DNA of 64,000 nt from Deinococcus arcticus (GTDB lineage: Bacteria; Deinococcota; Deinococci; Deinococcales; Deinococcaceae). The translations under genes were made by a program, and so were the position numbers. Positions 32,173 through 42,827 of the stretch are shown here, piece after piece. The stretch covers positions 1-64,000 of the forward strand of contig NZ_PYSV01000015.1 in the NCBI RefSeq assembly GCF_003028415.1. The letters run 5' to 3'. The notes under the pieces were generated by a model. It saw only the letters and a list, made by a program, of their open reading frames with translations, was not told where the DNA came from and searched no databases. Numbering within the stretch: position 1 is the first letter of the stretch; every line of letters starts with the position of its first letter.

Positions 32173-33121
32173 GGGGGGCTCCGGTCCCGGCGCGGGTGCG
32201 CTCGGGGGTGTCTTCAATCAGGTCCAGGAACATGGTTTCCAGGTCCGGGCGGCGGGGGCTCAGGGCATACAGATCGGCGCCGGCCGCGTGCACCGCGCGG
32301 GCCACGGCGGGCAGGGTGTCCTCGCGCGCCAGCCACAGTTCCACGTCGGCGCGCCCGGGGGTGTTCAGGTCGCTGCGGCGCACCTCGCCCAGCCCGGCCA
32401 GGGTGTCCAGCAGCCCCGGCGGCAGGTGCGAGAGCCGCAGGTCCACCGGCAGCACGCCGCCCATGAGTTCGCGCATGGTGCCCTGGGTCAGCACCCGGCC
32501 CGCCTTCACGAACGCCACCCGGTCACACACCTGTTCCACCTCTGAAAGCAGGTGCGAATTCAGAAACACCGCCACGCCCTCGGCGCGCAGCCGCTCGATA
32601 ATCTCGCGCACCTCAATGCGGCCGATGGGGTCCAGGGCGCTGGTGGGCTCGTCCAGAAACACCAGCCGGGGGCGCGCCAGAATGGCCCCGGCCAGCCCCG
32701 CGCGCTGCAGCATGCCCTTGCTGTAGCCGCTTAGCGTCTCGCGCCCACGCCCCGAGAGGCCCACCAGTTCCAGCACCTCGGGAATGCGCCCGCGCAGGTC
32801 ACCGGCGCCCACGCCGGCCAGGCGCCCATGAAAACGCAGAAATTCCTCGCCGGTCATCCAGGTCTGAAAGCGGAACTGTTCGGGCAGAAAGCCCAGCCGG
32901 GCGCGGACGCGCGGGTCCTGGGGACTGCCGCCCAGCACGCGCGCCGCGCCCCCACTGGGATGCACCAGCCCCAGCAGCATCTTGACCGTGGTGCTTTTGC
33001 CGGCGCCGTTGGGGCCCAGAAACCCGAACACCTCGCCCTGCGGCACCGTCAGATTCAGGCCGTCCACCACCGCCCGGCCCCGGTAGACCTTGCGCAGGTC
33101 CTGCGTTTCTATGGCATTCAC
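32165..33121 (-). CDS. ABC transporter ATP-binding protein
   Basis: The 318-residue ATPase has Walker A GPNGAGKST, Q-loop in FLPEQFRFQ, a relaxed signature LSGYSKGMLQR, Walker B LVFLDEPTSALDP and switch histidine in LNSHLLSEVEQ, followed by a C-terminal extension of about 90 residues. This is the DRA-type exporter class (NatA/CcmA-like). I prefer GTG 33121, because TATGCT (33129-33134) ends seven bases upstream as in other leaderless genes; the ATG at 33133 would lie inside that box. Confidence 0.85.
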   Translation of the reverse strand: MNAIETQDLRKVYRGRAVVDGLNLTVPQGEVFGFLGPNGAGKSTTVKMLLGLVHPSGGAARVLGGSPQDPRVRARLGFLPEQFRFQTWMTGEEFLRFHGRLAGVGAGDLRGRIPEVLELVGLSGRGRETLSGYSKGMLQRAGLAGAILARPRLVFLDEPTSALDPIGRIEVREIIERLRAEGVAVFLNSHLLSEVEQVCDRVAFVKAGRVLTQGTMRELMGGVLPVDLRLSHLPPGLLDTLAGLGEVRRSDLNTPGRADVELWLAREDTLPAVARAVHAAGADLYALSPRRPDLETMFLDLIEDTPERTRAGTGAPHA

Positions 33122-33255
33122 CCTTGTCAGCATAGGGGCGCGCTGGGCCGGTGGGCGTCCACCTTTGGTTGCCCCCGCTGCACCCCCAGTTCCCCCAACA
33201 GACTCTGAGAGCTTTTTCAGGGTTGGGGGCCCCGGAATGTGGATGAATAGAGAGA

Positions 33256-34941
33256 ATGTCTGCTCCCTGCGCCCCCCAGTCTCCCCAGGCGCTGCCCCCC
33301 GGAACGCCCGCGCCCCTGCTGGCGCGGGTGCAGGCGGCGCCGGGCGGCGAGGCGCGCGCCCTGGCCCTGGTGGACCTGGCGCGCGCGGTGCGCGACCTGA
33401 GCCTGGACGCGGCGCTGGATCTGGGCGAGCGGGCCCTGGACGAAGCGCTGCGCGCCGACTCGCCCCGGGCCGCCGTGCTGGCGCTGGTGGGGCTGGGCTT
33501 CGTGAGTGCCAGCCTTGGGCAGCCCACGCGGGCCCTGGACGCCGTGACGCGCGCGCAGGCCCTGATGCAGGACCACGGCCTGCATGACCTGCGCTCGGCG
33601 GTGGTCAACGTGCGCGCGCTGACCCGCGTGATCAGTGGCAACCTGCCCGGCGCCGACCAGGACCTGCGCTCGGCGCTGGCGCTGGCCCGGGAGAACGGCT
33701 GCCCGCTGGACCACGGGCACGCCCTGGGCAATCTGGCCTGGGTGGCCAACCTGCGCGGCGACGCCAAGGGCGCGCTGCACCACCTGAATCTGCTCGAAGA
33801 GCATGTGCATGACCAGAGCGACGAACCGCTGCGCGCCAGTCTGACCCTGAGCCTGCACGAGAACCGCGCCCACGCCTACGTGGTGCTGGCCCGCGAGGCC
33901 GGGCGCCTGGGCCGCCCCGAGGCGGTGCAGCAGGCCACGCAGCAGGGCCTGATGGTGCTGCGCGCCGCCGGCGCGGCGCTCCAGGCCACCCCCCACCCCA
34001 CCACGGCCCTGCTGTGCGGCGCCCACCGCGCCGCGCTGCGCCTGCTGTGCGGCGATCTGGACGGCGCCCTGCAGGCGGCGCACGAGACCCAGGCCCTGAA
34101 CACCGAGTTGCAGCAGCGCCTGTACCTGGAGCCCCTGCTGTGCCTGCCCGAGGTGCTGGCTGCGCGCGGCGAGACAGCGCGCGCCCTGGCCGGCTACACC
34201 GAGGCCCTGGATGAGGTGCGGGCCCAGGGCCGCCACCGGGACACCCAGCGCATTCTGCGGCGCCTGAGCGAACTGCACGAGGCGCGCGGCGACCTGGAAG
34301 CCGCCCTGCAGGCCACGCGCGCCGCCCTGGCCGAGGCCCAGGCGGCCCAGGACCAGATCAGCGAGGACGCCCAGCGGCACCTGAACGTGGAACTGCGTCA
34401 GGCCCAGGCCGACGCCAGTTCCTGGCAGGACCGCCTGCGCTGCGCCGAGGTGGAAGCCCGCCAGGACCCGTTGACCGGCGTGCTGAACCGGCGTGGCCTG
34501 GAAGAGGGCCTGCGCGCCCTGCAGGACGGGGGCGGCCCTGGCTGGAGCCTGCTGGCGGCCCTGTTCGTGGACATTGACCACTTCAAGAGCGTGAACGACC
34601 GCTTCTCGCACGCCCACGGGGACCGGGTGCTGCAGGCCGTGGCCGGGCTGCTGTCGGGCACCGTGCGCGCCGGCACGCTGCTGGGGCGCTACGGCGGCGA
34701 GGAATTTGTGCTGGTGGCGCCCATTCGCGCGCCGGGGCAGGCCCACGACCTCGCCGAGCGCTGCCGCCGCGCCATTGAAGCCCACGACTGGTCCGGCCTG
34801 CTGCCCGGCGTGGGCCTGAGCGCCAGCGTGGGCTACGCCGTGGAGCGCCCCGGGCGCCTGTCCCTGGCCCTGCAGGCCGCCGACGACCACCTGTACCGGG
34901 CCAAGGCGGCGGGGCGGAACAGGGTGCATCCGCCGGCGTGA
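33256..34941 (+). CDS. TPR-GGDEF diguanylate cyclase
   Basis: The 561-residue soluble protein has about ten helical TPR-like repeats (residues about 25-370), a short coiled coil, and a C-terminal GGDEF domain (about 395-560). The active site is intact: DPLTGVLNRRGLEEGL at the domain start, VDIDHFKSVND for metal and base binding, and RYGGEEFVLV as the signature. It should make cyclic di-GMP from GTP under control of protein-protein contacts in the TPR part. A related gene at 54475 has lost its active site. The start has no strong ribosome site and no clear -10 box at leaderless distance. Confidence 0.88.
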   Translation: MSAPCAPQSPQALPPGTPAPLLARVQAAPGGEARALALVDLARAVRDLSLDAALDLGERALDEALRADSPRAAVLALVGLGFVSASLGQPTRALDAVTRAQALMQDHGLHDLRSAVVNVRALTRVISGNLPGADQDLRSALALARENGCPLDHGHALGNLAWVANLRGDAKGALHHLNLLEEHVHDQSDEPLRASLTLSLHENRAHAYVVLAREAGRLGRPEAVQQATQQGLMVLRAAGAALQATPHPTTALLCGAHRAALRLLCGDLDGALQAAHETQALNTELQQRLYLEPLLCLPEVLAARGETARALAGYTEALDEVRAQGRHRDTQRILRRLSELHEARGDLEAALQATRAALAEAQAAQDQISEDAQRHLNVELRQAQADASSWQDRLRCAEVEARQDPLTGVLNRRGLEEGLRALQDGGGPGWSLLAALFVDIDHFKSVNDRFSHAHGDRVLQAVAGLLSGTVRAGTLLGRYGGEEFVLVAPIRAPGQAHDLAERCRRAIEAHDWSGLLPGVGLSASVGYAVERPGRLSLALQAADDHLYRAKAAGRNRVHPPA

Positions 34942-35018
34942 GGGTGGGCCGTGGTGAGTGGGCAGGGGCAGGCATGAGAAAGCGGCGGGTCGGGGTTGCA
35001 CGCCCCCAGCCCGCCGCT
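34938..35018. repeat. heptamer arm plus hairpin between convergent genes
   Basis: The left arm, 34938-34972, is five 7-bp units (GTGAGGG, TGGGCCG, TGGTGAG and variants) and includes the GGDEF gene stop. The hairpin AGCGGCGGG/CCCGCCGCT (34981-34989 with 35010-35018) follows. A matching right arm before the aldo/keto reductase stop at 35033 is not clear. Confidence 0.55.
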
Positions 35019-35032
35019 GTGCCCCTCTGCCG

Positions 35033-35977
<945 letters not shown>

Positions 35978-35984
35978 GCGCGAC

Positions 35985-35990
35985 ACTTTA
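35985..35990 (-). promoter_or_regulatory. -10 box of a leaderless promoter (aldo/keto reductase)
   Basis: The minus strand reads TAAAGT, seven bases, ATG. Confidence 0.55.
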
Positions 35991-36066
35991 ACTGTTAAAG
36001 CATCGGTAAGGGGCCAGATGGAGGCCCGCTTAAGGCCCCCTCATCCTGCGGCCGGCCCTGTGCAGA

Positions 36067-36621
36067 TCATCGGCGCGCCCGGTAACGGCTTTGCACCAGC
36101 CCGGATGGAAAGCTGCGTGTTTCCAGGTGCTCGAACCAGACATCCTGAGTCAGCGGCCCGAACAGCGAAAGCCCTGTCCCCAGCAGCACGGGCACCTGGG
36201 TGATCACCAGGGTGTCCATCAGCCCGGCGCGCAAAAAAGCCTGGACCGTCTGGCCTCCGTCCACATACACGCCTCCTGTTCCCTGCGCGCGCAGCTCAGC
36301 CACCAGGGTGTCAACCGGACCGGGGTGGACCGTGACTTCCGGGCGCAGCCGGGCTGGAATGGCTTCGTTCGTCAGCGTGCGGCTCAGCACCACCATGCGG
36401 GCTGAATAGGGCCACGGGTCAAGCGCCTGCACAGTCTCAAACGTGGCGCGGCCCATCACCACCACGTCAATTTCAGCCATGAAGGCGTCAAAGCCGTAGT
36501 CCTCGCCCTCGGGTGCAGGCGGGCCGTCCGGCAGGGCCCCCGGCAACCAGTCCAGGCGACCGTCGGGCCGCGCGATAAAACCATCCAGGCTGGTCGCAAT
36601 GAACACATGAAAGGAGGTCAT
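36067..36621 (-). CDS. DHFR / RibD C-terminal-like reductase
   Basis: The 184-residue protein shows the fold of dihydrofolate reductase and the RibD reductase domain: FHVFIATSLDGFIARPDGRLDWL at the start, VVVMGRATFETVQAL, MVVLSRTLTN, and GGVYVDGGQTVQAFLRAGLMDTLVIT. Such proteins are common paralogues (YwjB/YyaP type) of unproven substrate. A TAGCCT box six bases before the ATG predicts a leaderless mRNA. Confidence 0.83.
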   Translation of the reverse strand: MTSFHVFIATSLDGFIARPDGRLDWLPGALPDGPPAPEGEDYGFDAFMAEIDVVVMGRATFETVQALDPWPYSARMVVLSRTLTNEAIPARLRPEVTVHPGPVDTLVAELRAQGTGGVYVDGGQTVQAFLRAGLMDTLVITQVPVLLGTGLSLFGPLTQDVWFEHLETRSFPSGLVQSRYRARR

Positions 36622-36627
36622 GGCCCC

Positions 36628-36633
36628 AGGCTA
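36628..36633 (-). promoter_or_regulatory. -10 box of a leaderless promoter (DHFR-like gene)
   Basis: The minus strand reads TAGCCT, six bases, ATG. Confidence 0.5.
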
Positions 36634-36723
36634 GCCACTGCTTCTGGGCCCCGCCTCAACCAGATAGCCTACTTCCCCTCTGCCAGCGCCATTCGCCGTG
36701 GCTGGCCCCCGCGCCCCTCATGG

Positions 36724-37809
36724 TCAGCCGGTCTTCATCAGGGCGCCCACATCATGCTGGTGCAGGCGATTGCGGCCGGCGGCTTTGGCGGCGTACAGCG
36801 CGGCGTCGGCCCGGCCCAGCAGGTCGTCCAGGTGCGCGGCGCTCAGGGCTTCGCCGGCGTCGTGGCAGACCAGGCCCGCGCTGACGGTGACAGCCCGCGC
36901 CTGCGGGTGGGCCGCGTGCGCAGCGCGCGCCTGCTCCACCCGGCTGAGCAGCGGGTCCACCTCGGGTCCGGCCGTGACCCACACGAACTCCTCACCGCCC
37001 ACCCGCACCAGCAGATCGTGTGGGTGGGCGTGGTCTCGCAGCACCCCGGCAAAGCAGCGCAGCACCTCGTCGCCCACGCGGTGCCCGTAGCGGTCGTTGA
37101 CCAGCTTGAAATGGTCCAGGTCCAGCATCACCACCGCCACCCGGTGTCCGGCGGGTAACTGCCCGACCAGCCGCCCAAATTCGGCGTACAGGGCGCGGCG
37201 GTTGGCCAGCCCGGTCAGCGGATCGGTGCCCACCTGCTGCGTCAGTTCTTCCGCCTCGTCCTCGGCGGCGGCACGGAAAAATCCGATGATCAGCCCCGTG
37301 ACCACCACCGGCACCGCCAGCACCAGCGCCTCGATCCACCAGCGTTCGTTGCCGCCCACAATCAGGCTGCGGGCGTACACGGTCAGGGCCAGCAGCGGCG
37401 GCATCAGGGCCGCCTGCACCCGCAGCAGGCGCCGCCCCAGAAAGCCGGCGGCAAACACCATGGGCCACAGGGCCACGTGTTCGCTGTAGGTGGTGCCGAA
37501 CAGCAGCGCCTCACCCAGCGCCGAGGTCAGGGCGCACACGTTGCCCAGCACCATGAACAGCGTGTCGAAGCGCTCGCTGCGCAGCACCCCGGGCCGCTGC
37601 GAGGTCAGGGCCACTGTGCCCAGCCCCACCACCGCCGTCAGCAGAAACAGCCACTGGCCCGCCTGCAGGTTGGGGGCCGCCGGGGCCGGCAGCAGCAGGG
37701 TCAGCAGGGCCAGCGCGCTGCCGCCCCCGAACATCAGGCGCAGCGCCCACCCCTTGACCCGCCCAATGCGCCCCAGCAGGGGTGGCGGCACCGGACTGGA
37801 CAGGCTCAT
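36724..37809 (-). CDS. membrane-bound GGDEF diguanylate cyclase
   Basis: The 361-residue protein has about five or six membrane segments in residues 20-190 with no periplasmic sensor domain that I recognise, then a GGDEF domain. Key residues are intact: TDPLTGLANRRALYAEF, MLDLDHFKLVNDRYGH and RVGGEEFVWV. No RxxD inhibitory site was found at the usual spacing. The ATG at 37809 overlaps the stop of a possible 51-codon leader ORF (ATGA). The longer frame to 37911 lacks a start with a site. Confidence 0.85.
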   Translation of the reverse strand: MSLSSPVPPPLLGRIGRVKGWALRLMFGGGSALALLTLLLPAPAAPNLQAGQWLFLLTAVVGLGTVALTSQRPGVLRSERFDTLFMVLGNVCALTSALGEALLFGTTYSEHVALWPMVFAAGFLGRRLLRVQAALMPPLLALTVYARSLIVGGNERWWIEALVLAVPVVVTGLIIGFFRAAAEDEAEELTQQVGTDPLTGLANRRALYAEFGRLVGQLPAGHRVAVVMLDLDHFKLVNDRYGHRVGDEVLRCFAGVLRDHAHPHDLLVRVGGEEFVWVTAGPEVDPLLSRVEQARAAHAAHPQARAVTVSAGLVCHDAGEALSAAHLDDLLGRADAALYAAKAAGRNRLHQHDVGALMKTG

Positions 37810-37961
37810 GCGAGGGCCGCCGGTGGACTGGCTCCCGGCGCACAGCCAGGGGCAGAGGGGCGCCACACCGGCAGCAGAAGGACGGCAGGAAAACGCTGGT
37901 GCGCGGCGCACAGGGACCCAGCACAGGCACCCAACGCGATCCGGTTCATAGTCAGCTTCAT
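37806..37961 (-). CDS. possible leader ORF upstream of the membrane GGDEF gene
   Basis: A 51-codon frame starts at ATG 37961 (or ATG 37949) and ends with a TGA that overlaps the cyclase ATG by four bases. The peptide begins MKLTMNRIALGACAGSLC and shows no domain. Third-position GC is lower than in genes nearby, so coding is doubtful. Its value lies in the overlap, which could couple translation. Confidence 0.25.
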   Translation of the reverse strand: MKLTMNRIALGACAGSLCAAHQRFPAVLLLPVWRPSAPGCAPGASPPAALA

Positions 37962-38035
37962 CCTACGATCAGCTTTGGCCCTCTGCCCAGCCCCAGCCGG
38001 GGGCCAAGACGGGGGCAGTGCCCCGGCCCCCCAGG

Positions 38036-38398
38036 TCAGCCCTGCACCACTTCCAGCCGGTTGCCGAATGGATCGTGCAGGAACAGGCGCGGCACCCCGC
38101 CTTCCTGGTCGGGGCGGGTGGAGACGCGGTGGGCGGCGCAGCAGGCGCTGAAAGCCGCGAGGTCACTGCACCGCAGCGCTGGGTGCCCCTTGAGGCGAGG
38201 CGCGAAATCAGGCGTCACGCCGATGTGCATCTGGCGGCCGTCCGGCAGGGCAAACCACACCCCGCCCCGGGCCTGAAGGGCAGTGGGCTTGGGCACCTCA
38301 CTGAGCCCCAGAACGCCGCCGTAAAACGCACGTGCCGCCGGCTCGCAGCCCGCAGGCGCTTCCAGCAGCACGTGATCCAGTCCGGTGATGAGCGTCAC
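38036..38398 (-). CDS. VOC / glyoxalase-like protein
   Basis: The 120-residue protein has the two beta-alpha-beta-beta-beta modules of the vicinal oxygen chelate superfamily: GLDHVLLEAP at the start, FYGGVLGLSEVPKPT, then a DLAAFSACC helix and FLHDPFGNRLEVVQ at the end. The metal residues would be the first His and the late Glu. Similar single-domain proteins include thiol transferases and resistance proteins. The GTG start at 38398 follows TAAGCT by six bases. Confidence 0.82.
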   Translation of the reverse strand: MTLITGLDHVLLEAPAGCEPAARAFYGGVLGLSEVPKPTALQARGGVWFALPDGRQMHIGVTPDFAPRLKGHPALRCSDLAAFSACCAAHRVSTRPDQEGGVPRLFLHDPFGNRLEVVQG

Positions 38399-38404
38399 AC
38401 CCGG

Positions 38405-38410
38405 AGCTTA
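38405..38410 (-). promoter_or_regulatory. -10 box of a leaderless promoter (VOC gene)
   Basis: The minus strand reads TAAGCT, six bases, then GTG. Confidence 0.5.
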
Positions 38411-38464
38411 GGCCAGAGCCGACCCCCCGTCCGTTACTCCTGGCGAGACAACACTCTGGCCCGT

Positions 38465-40558
38465 TCAGGCGTTCAGCGCGTCTACGGGCGGGTCGAACTC
38501 GTCCCGGGCCCGCTCCACCAGCGTCAGGATGTCGTAGGTGGCGACCAGGGCGCCGTCCTGATTGGTGATTTCCGCGCGCCATTCCACCACGCCGGTGGGG
38601 CGGGTTTCATCCGGGCGCAGGTCCTTGCGGATCTTGCGCTTGCAGGTCAGGCGCGTGCGGATGGTGTCGCCAATCCCCACGGGCTCGATAAACCGCAGCC
38701 CTTCCAGACCATAGTTCGCCAGCACCGGCCCCGGCGCGGGCCACACGAACTGCCCGGCCGCCGCCGACAGCAGAAAGTACCCGTGCGCCACCCGCCGGCC
38801 GAAAATTCCTTCCCTGGCGCCAATCTCGTCCACGTGGGCGTAAAAGTGGTCGCCAGAGACATTGGCAAAATTCACGATGTCGGCTTCGGTGACAGTGCGG
38901 CGGTGGGTCAGCAGGCTGTCACCCACCTGAATTTCATCGAAGGTCTTGCGGAAGGGATGGGTGCCGTCCTCCTGCACCTGCGCGCCGGGCACGTATTCGC
39001 GGGTAATGGCGCTGAGGGTGGTGGGGTCGGCCTGCACCGCCAGCCGGTTCATGTGGTGCCGCACCGCCGACAGCCCGCCCAGTTCCGAGCCGCCGCCCGC
39101 CCGGCCAGGGCCGCCGTGGTTCAGCTGCGGCAGCGGCGAGCCGTGGCCCGTGTTTTCCTTGGCGTTCTCACGGTTCAGGACCAGCAGGCGGCCGTGGGTG
39201 CTCGCCATGCCCAGCACGAGTTCGGTGGCCTCGGCGCGGTCGTGCGTGACGATGCTGCCCGCCAGCGAGCCGCGCCCCAGTTTGGCGAGGTGAATGGCGT
39301 CCTCTAGCGAGTCGTAGGGCAGCAGGGTCGCCACTGGCCCGAAGGCTTCGAGTTCGTGTGGCCCTCTGGCCGTCAGCGGCGAGTCGCACAGCAACACGGT
39401 GGGGTCCAGGAACGCGCCTTTCTCGCGGTCGCCGCCCAGCAGTTCGGTTTCTCCGGTGATGACAATGCGGGCCTCCGCCTGCAAACGCGCCAGCGTCTCG
39501 CGCACCCGCTCGCGCTGCTCCACGCTGACCAGGGCGCCCATGCGCACATCGTCGCGGGCGGGGTCGCCCATCGTGACTTTCCGCAGTTCCCGGCGCAGCC
39601 CCTCGGTCACCGCTTCTACCAGATGACCCGGCACCATCGCCCGGCGAATGGCGGTGCATTTCTGGCCCGCCTTGCCCGTCATCTCGCGCGCGACCTCACG
39701 CACGAACAGCGCAAACTCGGGGTCCTCGGGCCTCACACTCAGGCCCAGCACAGAAGCGTTCAGGCTGTCGGCCTCGGTGTTAAACGGCACGTTGCGCGCC
39801 ACGACATTGGGGTGCACCCGCAGCTTGGCCGCCGTGGCCGCCGAGCCGGTAAAGGCCACCACGTCCTGTTCCTGCACATGGTCCAGCAGGTCGCCGGGGT
39901 CGCCGGTCACCAGTTGCAGAGCCCCCTCGGGCAGCAGCCCAGAAGCCAGCATGTCGCGCACCACGCGCTCGGTCACGTAAGCCGTCTGCGGCGCCGGCTT
40001 GACCAGGCTGGGCATCCCGGCAATAAAGCTGGGGGCAAACTTTTCCAGCATGCCCCACACCGGAAAGTTAAAGGCGTTGATCTGCACCGTCACGCCCTCG
40101 CGCGGCACCAACAGGTGGCGGCCTACAAACGTGCCTTCGCGGCCCAGGCGTTCCAACTTGCCGTCGGGCCAGAAGCGCTCGTCGGGCAGATCGCGGCGGG
40201 CCATGCTGGCGTAGGAAAACAGCGTGCCGATGCCGCCTTCAATATCCACCCAGGAATCGCGGCGGGTCGCGCCGGTCAGGGCGCTGAGGGCGTAATAAGC
40301 CTCCTTGCGCTCCATCAGGTAGGTGCCCAGGGCCTTCAGGGCGCGGGCGCGCTCGTGAAAGGTCATGCGCCGCAGCGCCGAGGCCTTCTGCCGCCCGTAG
40401 GCCAGCGCCTGAGCGAAATCCACGCCTTCGGAAGAAATGACGGCCACGGGACGGCCATACACGGCGTCCACGAGGGTCTGGCCGTCATGGTTGCTGTGCC
40501 AGGTGCCGTAGACATAGGAGGCTGGGCGGAGAAGTTCAGGAAGGGTGGATTGCGTCAT
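38465..40558 (-). CDS. paaZ: bifunctional oxepin-CoA hydrolase / aldehyde dehydrogenase
   Basis: The 697-residue PaaZ fusion opens the oxepin-CoA ring and oxidises the aldehyde in phenylacetate degradation. The aldehyde dehydrogenase part (to about 520) has NAFNFPVWG, the Glu in FNTEADSLN near 262 and catalytic Cys301 in AGQKCTA. The C-terminal MaoC-type hydratase (about 545-690) shows the [15 protein letters not shown] hot-dog motif. It is the last gene of the paa operon here, overlapping the ADP-ribosylglycohydrolase-like gene by four bases. Confidence 0.94.
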   Translation of the reverse strand: MTQSTLPELLRPASYVYGTWHSNHDGQTLVDAVYGRPVAVISSEGVDFAQALAYGRQKASALRRMTFHERARALKALGTYLMERKEAYYALSALTGATRRDSWVDIEGGIGTLFSYASMARRDLPDERFWPDGKLERLGREGTFVGRHLLVPREGVTVQINAFNFPVWGMLEKFAPSFIAGMPSLVKPAPQTAYVTERVVRDMLASGLLPEGALQLVTGDPGDLLDHVQEQDVVAFTGSAATAAKLRVHPNVVARNVPFNTEADSLNASVLGLSVRPEDPEFALFVREVAREMTGKAGQKCTAIRRAMVPGHLVEAVTEGLRRELRKVTMGDPARDDVRMGALVSVEQRERVRETLARLQAEARIVITGETELLGGDREKGAFLDPTVLLCDSPLTARGPHELEAFGPVATLLPYDSLEDAIHLAKLGRGSLAGSIVTHDRAEATELVLGMASTHGRLLVLNRENAKENTGHGSPLPQLNHGGPGRAGGGSELGGLSAVRHHMNRLAVQADPTTLSAITREYVPGAQVQEDGTHPFRKTFDEIQVGDSLLTHRRTVTEADIVNFANVSGDHFYAHVDEIGAREGIFGRRVAHGYFLLSAAAGQFVWPAPGPVLANYGLEGLRFIEPVGIGDTIRTRLTCKRKIRKDLRPDETRPTGVVEWRAEITNQDGALVATYDILTLVERARDEFDPPVDALNA

Positions 40559-41499
40559 GGGGACTCCTTAAATTCGTCAGAGAGGCCCGAAGAGGTGAAC
40601 CACTCTGGAAAAGGTTCTTGTTCGGCAAGCCACTGGGCGGGGATGGCTGTGGTGCTGGAAAGAGCAACAACGCTGCCCACAATGGCGCAGATCGTGTCCC
40701 TATCGCCGCCAGCACTGACGCCCCACCAGAGGGCCGTTTCATAGTCACTGAGCTGCCGCGACGCGCACCAGAGCGCAAACGGGACGGTATCCTGCGCAGT
40801 TAACTGTTGGCCGTTCCCGAGAACCGCACCAGCCACCTCGGGCGCCATTGTGCCGGGCAGCCGAGCGGCGCGCAGCAGGCGGCTCCGAACCTCGCTCTCT
40901 GGCACCCAGGAAGCCACATCTTCCAAAAAGGTTTCCTGGAAGGCCGGATGTTCATGCACCCGCCAGGCCAGGGCCGCTGCAATCGCCACAGCGATCGCCC
41001 CAGCCACCGCCTCTGGATGGGTATGGGTAGTCAAGCTGGAAAGTTCTGCCTGCCGAACGCAGGTCTGCAAATCCGGAGCAAAGAAGGCACCCAGCGGCCC
41101 CACGCGCATCGCCGCGCCATTGCCGTAAGAGCCCTGGCCTTCGAACGCAGTAGCAATTACCGAGCGCCAGTCTGCGCCGCTTCGCACGTCGGCCAATACG
41201 CGCCGCATGGATGGGCCGTACCCACGCGACATATCGTGATGCTGAGCAAAGCGCTGCATCAGCTCGTCCTGCTGAATCTCTCCGTGAGCGCGGAGCACAG
41301 CCACCACAGACAGCCCCATCTCAGTATCGTCCGTGTACTGCCAGGGACTGCCGGGAACCCGCCGCTGGGCTACAGCAGCGTCGAAAGCATCCGGCTCGAC
41401 AAAAAAAAGTTCACCGAATTGATCACCGATGGTCAAACCACGGAGAGAGTGCAAGGCCCGCTGAAGGGACGTTGGCGGGGCCTTCATATCAGACAACAC
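40555..41499 (-). CDS. ADP-ribosylglycohydrolase-like protein inside the paa operon
   Basis: The 314-residue protein resembles the ADP-ribosylglycohydrolase (DraG/ARH) family. DDTEM near residue 57 and [15 protein letters not shown] near the end are the two halves of the dinuclear metal site, and [12 protein letters not shown] is the conserved middle block. Family members remove ADP-ribose from proteins or small molecules. The start may be GTG 41499 or ATG 41487. It sits nine bases after paaD and overlaps paaZ by four, so it is co-expressed with phenylacetate genes. Its third positions are less GC-rich than in neighbours, which suggests acquisition. It is not a known step of the pathway. Confidence 0.82.
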   Translation of the reverse strand: MLSDMKAPPTSLQRALHSLRGLTIGDQFGELFFVEPDAFDAAVAQRRVPGSPWQYTDDTEMGLSVVAVLRAHGEIQQDELMQRFAQHHDMSRGYGPSMRRVLADVRSGADWRSVIATAFEGQGSYGNGAAMRVGPLGAFFAPDLQTCVRQAELSSLTTHTHPEAVAGAIAVAIAAALAWRVHEHPAFQETFLEDVASWVPESEVRSRLLRAARLPGTMAPEVAGAVLGNGQQLTAQDTVPFALWCASRQLSDYETALWWGVSAGGDRDTICAIVGSVVALSSTTAIPAQWLAEQEPFPEWFTSSGLSDEFKESP

Positions 41500-41508
41500 G
41501 TTCCCAGT

Positions 41509-42048
41509 TCACACGCTCTTAAACCCTTCGAACGGTTCCTTGCAAGTGTCGCAGACGTACATGCGCTTGCACAGGGTCGGGCCAAAGCTGGCGGTCATGC
41601 GCACGTCAAGGCTGCTGCACCGGGGGCAACGGGTCGGCTCGGGCTCCAGCTGAATCAGCTGGCCTTCCCCGGTGGGGGCAGGCGGCGCAATGCCGTACTG
41701 GCGCAACCTCTCGCGGGCATCGTCATTGATCCAGTCGGTGGTCCAGGGTGGCGTCAGTGTGCTGCGCACCTCCACCTCAGCCACACCTAGCCCCCGCACC
41801 GCTCCTTCAATGCTCTCCCGGATGACGTGCAGCGCCGGGCACCCGCTGAAAGTGGGCGTAAAGGTCACCTGCACCCGCCCGCCCTCGTCCACCGTTACAT
41901 CCCGCACCATGCCCATGTCGGTGATGCTGACCACAGGAATTTCGGGGTCGGGGACCTGGGCTAGGGCGGCCCAGACGGCAGATGGCAGATGGTCTATGGC
42001 GGGTGACTGTTCGCCATTCGCCATCGGCCATTTGCCATCCGCCCCCAT
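41509..42048 (-). CDS. paaD: phenylacetyl-CoA epoxidase assembly subunit
   Basis: The 179-residue protein has a DUF59/MIP18 domain ([20 protein letters not shown], then [18 protein letters not shown]) and a C-terminal zinc-ribbon with CPRC and CDTCKEPF. PaaD is needed for Fe-S or metal maturation of the epoxidase. The first 24 residues, rich in Gly, Trp, Met and Ala, are encoded by a heptamer array and look foreign to the family, whose normal start is near [16 protein letters not shown]. The ATG overlaps the paaC stop by one base (TGATG). Confidence 0.9.
   Translation of the reverse strand: MGADGKWPMANGEQSPAIDHLPSAVWAALAQVPDPEIPVVSITDMGMVRDVTVDEGGRVQVTFTPTFSGCPALHVIRESIEGAVRGLGVAEVEVRSTLTPPWTTDWINDDARERLRQYGIAPPAPTGEGQLIQLEPEPTRCPRCSSLDVRMTASFGPTLCKRMYVCDTCKEPFEGFKSV
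41978..42042. repeat. heptamer inverted array inside the paaD 5' coding end
   Basis: The left arm, 41978-42005, is four units (two of GCAGATG, then GTCTATG and GCGGGTG). The right arm, 42008-42042, is five units on the minus strand (GCGGATG, GCAAATG, GCCGATG, GCGAATG, GCGAACA). Two bases separate the arms. The whole element is read as protein in PaaD. Confidence 0.85.
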
Positions 42049-42827
42049 CACCAGACCTCCGCGTCCGGGTGCTGGCGGGCGACGAGTTGCATCTCGGCCA
42101 GCAGAGGCGCCAGATGCTCGGTGTGGACGTTGCGGGGCGCCTGTTCGGCCGGGGGCTCTGGCAGGGTCAGCCCGCATTTGTCCACCAGATGCCGGGTCAC
42201 GAGGTCGTGCCAGCGGGCGTGAATGGTGCCCAGGTCGGGCAGCAGACCAGCGGCGACCAGTTCGGCCTCGCCCTCGACTGGCTGAAACAGCTGGGCCGCG
42301 TGGGGCCACAGGTCGTTCAGTGCGCTCTGGGTGCGGCGCCGACTTTCCTCGGTGCCCAGGGCCAGACGCTCCACCCACAAGGCGGTGTGCTGCACGTGGA
42401 ATTTCTCCTCACGCACCGCTTTGGCGGCCACCGCCGCCAGCGGGGCGTAGGTGCTGCGCGTGGCCGCTTCCAGCCACAGGGCCTCGGAGGTGTCATACAG
42501 AAACTGGCGCAGCATGGTAAACGCCCAGTCGCCCTTCGGCAGTTCTACCAGGCGGGTGTTCGTGTACTCGTCTGCCCCCCGGAAAAAGGCCAGGCGGTCG
42601 GCGTCGCTGCCGTCCAGCTCGGCGCGCAGGCCCAGGTACAGGCCCGCGTGGCCCAGCTCATCCTGGGCCATGTTGGCCAGGGCGATGTCCTCTTCCAGAA
42701 TGGGTGCGTGCCCGGTCCATTCGCCGCCCCGGTGCGCCAGCACAATCTCATCGTCGGCCAGGGCGGTCAGTTTGCGAATCAGGGCCTGGGTCTGGGCGGT
42801 GCTCAGGGCTTCGGTGGGGACAGTCAT
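42048..42827 (-). CDS. paaC: phenylacetyl-CoA epoxidase structural subunit
   Basis: The 259-residue ferritin-like subunit pairs with PaaA in the epoxidase core. It keeps [36 protein letters not shown] in the first third and EEKFHVQH later, but acts as a scaffold rather than the catalytic subunit. Start ATG 42827 overlaps the paaB stop by four bases and the stop touches paaD, as in other paaABCD operons. Confidence 0.94.
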   Translation of the reverse strand: MTVPTEALSTAQTQALIRKLTALADDEIVLAHRGGEWTGHAPILEEDIALANMAQDELGHAGLYLGLRAELDGSDADRLAFFRGADEYTNTRLVELPKGDWAFTMLRQFLYDTSEALWLEAATRSTYAPLAAVAAKAVREEKFHVQHTALWVERLALGTEESRRRTQSALNDLWPHAAQLFQPVEGEAELVAAGLLPDLGTIHARWHDLVTRHLVDKCGLTLPEPPAEQAPRNVHTEHLAPLLAEMQLVARQHPDAEVW

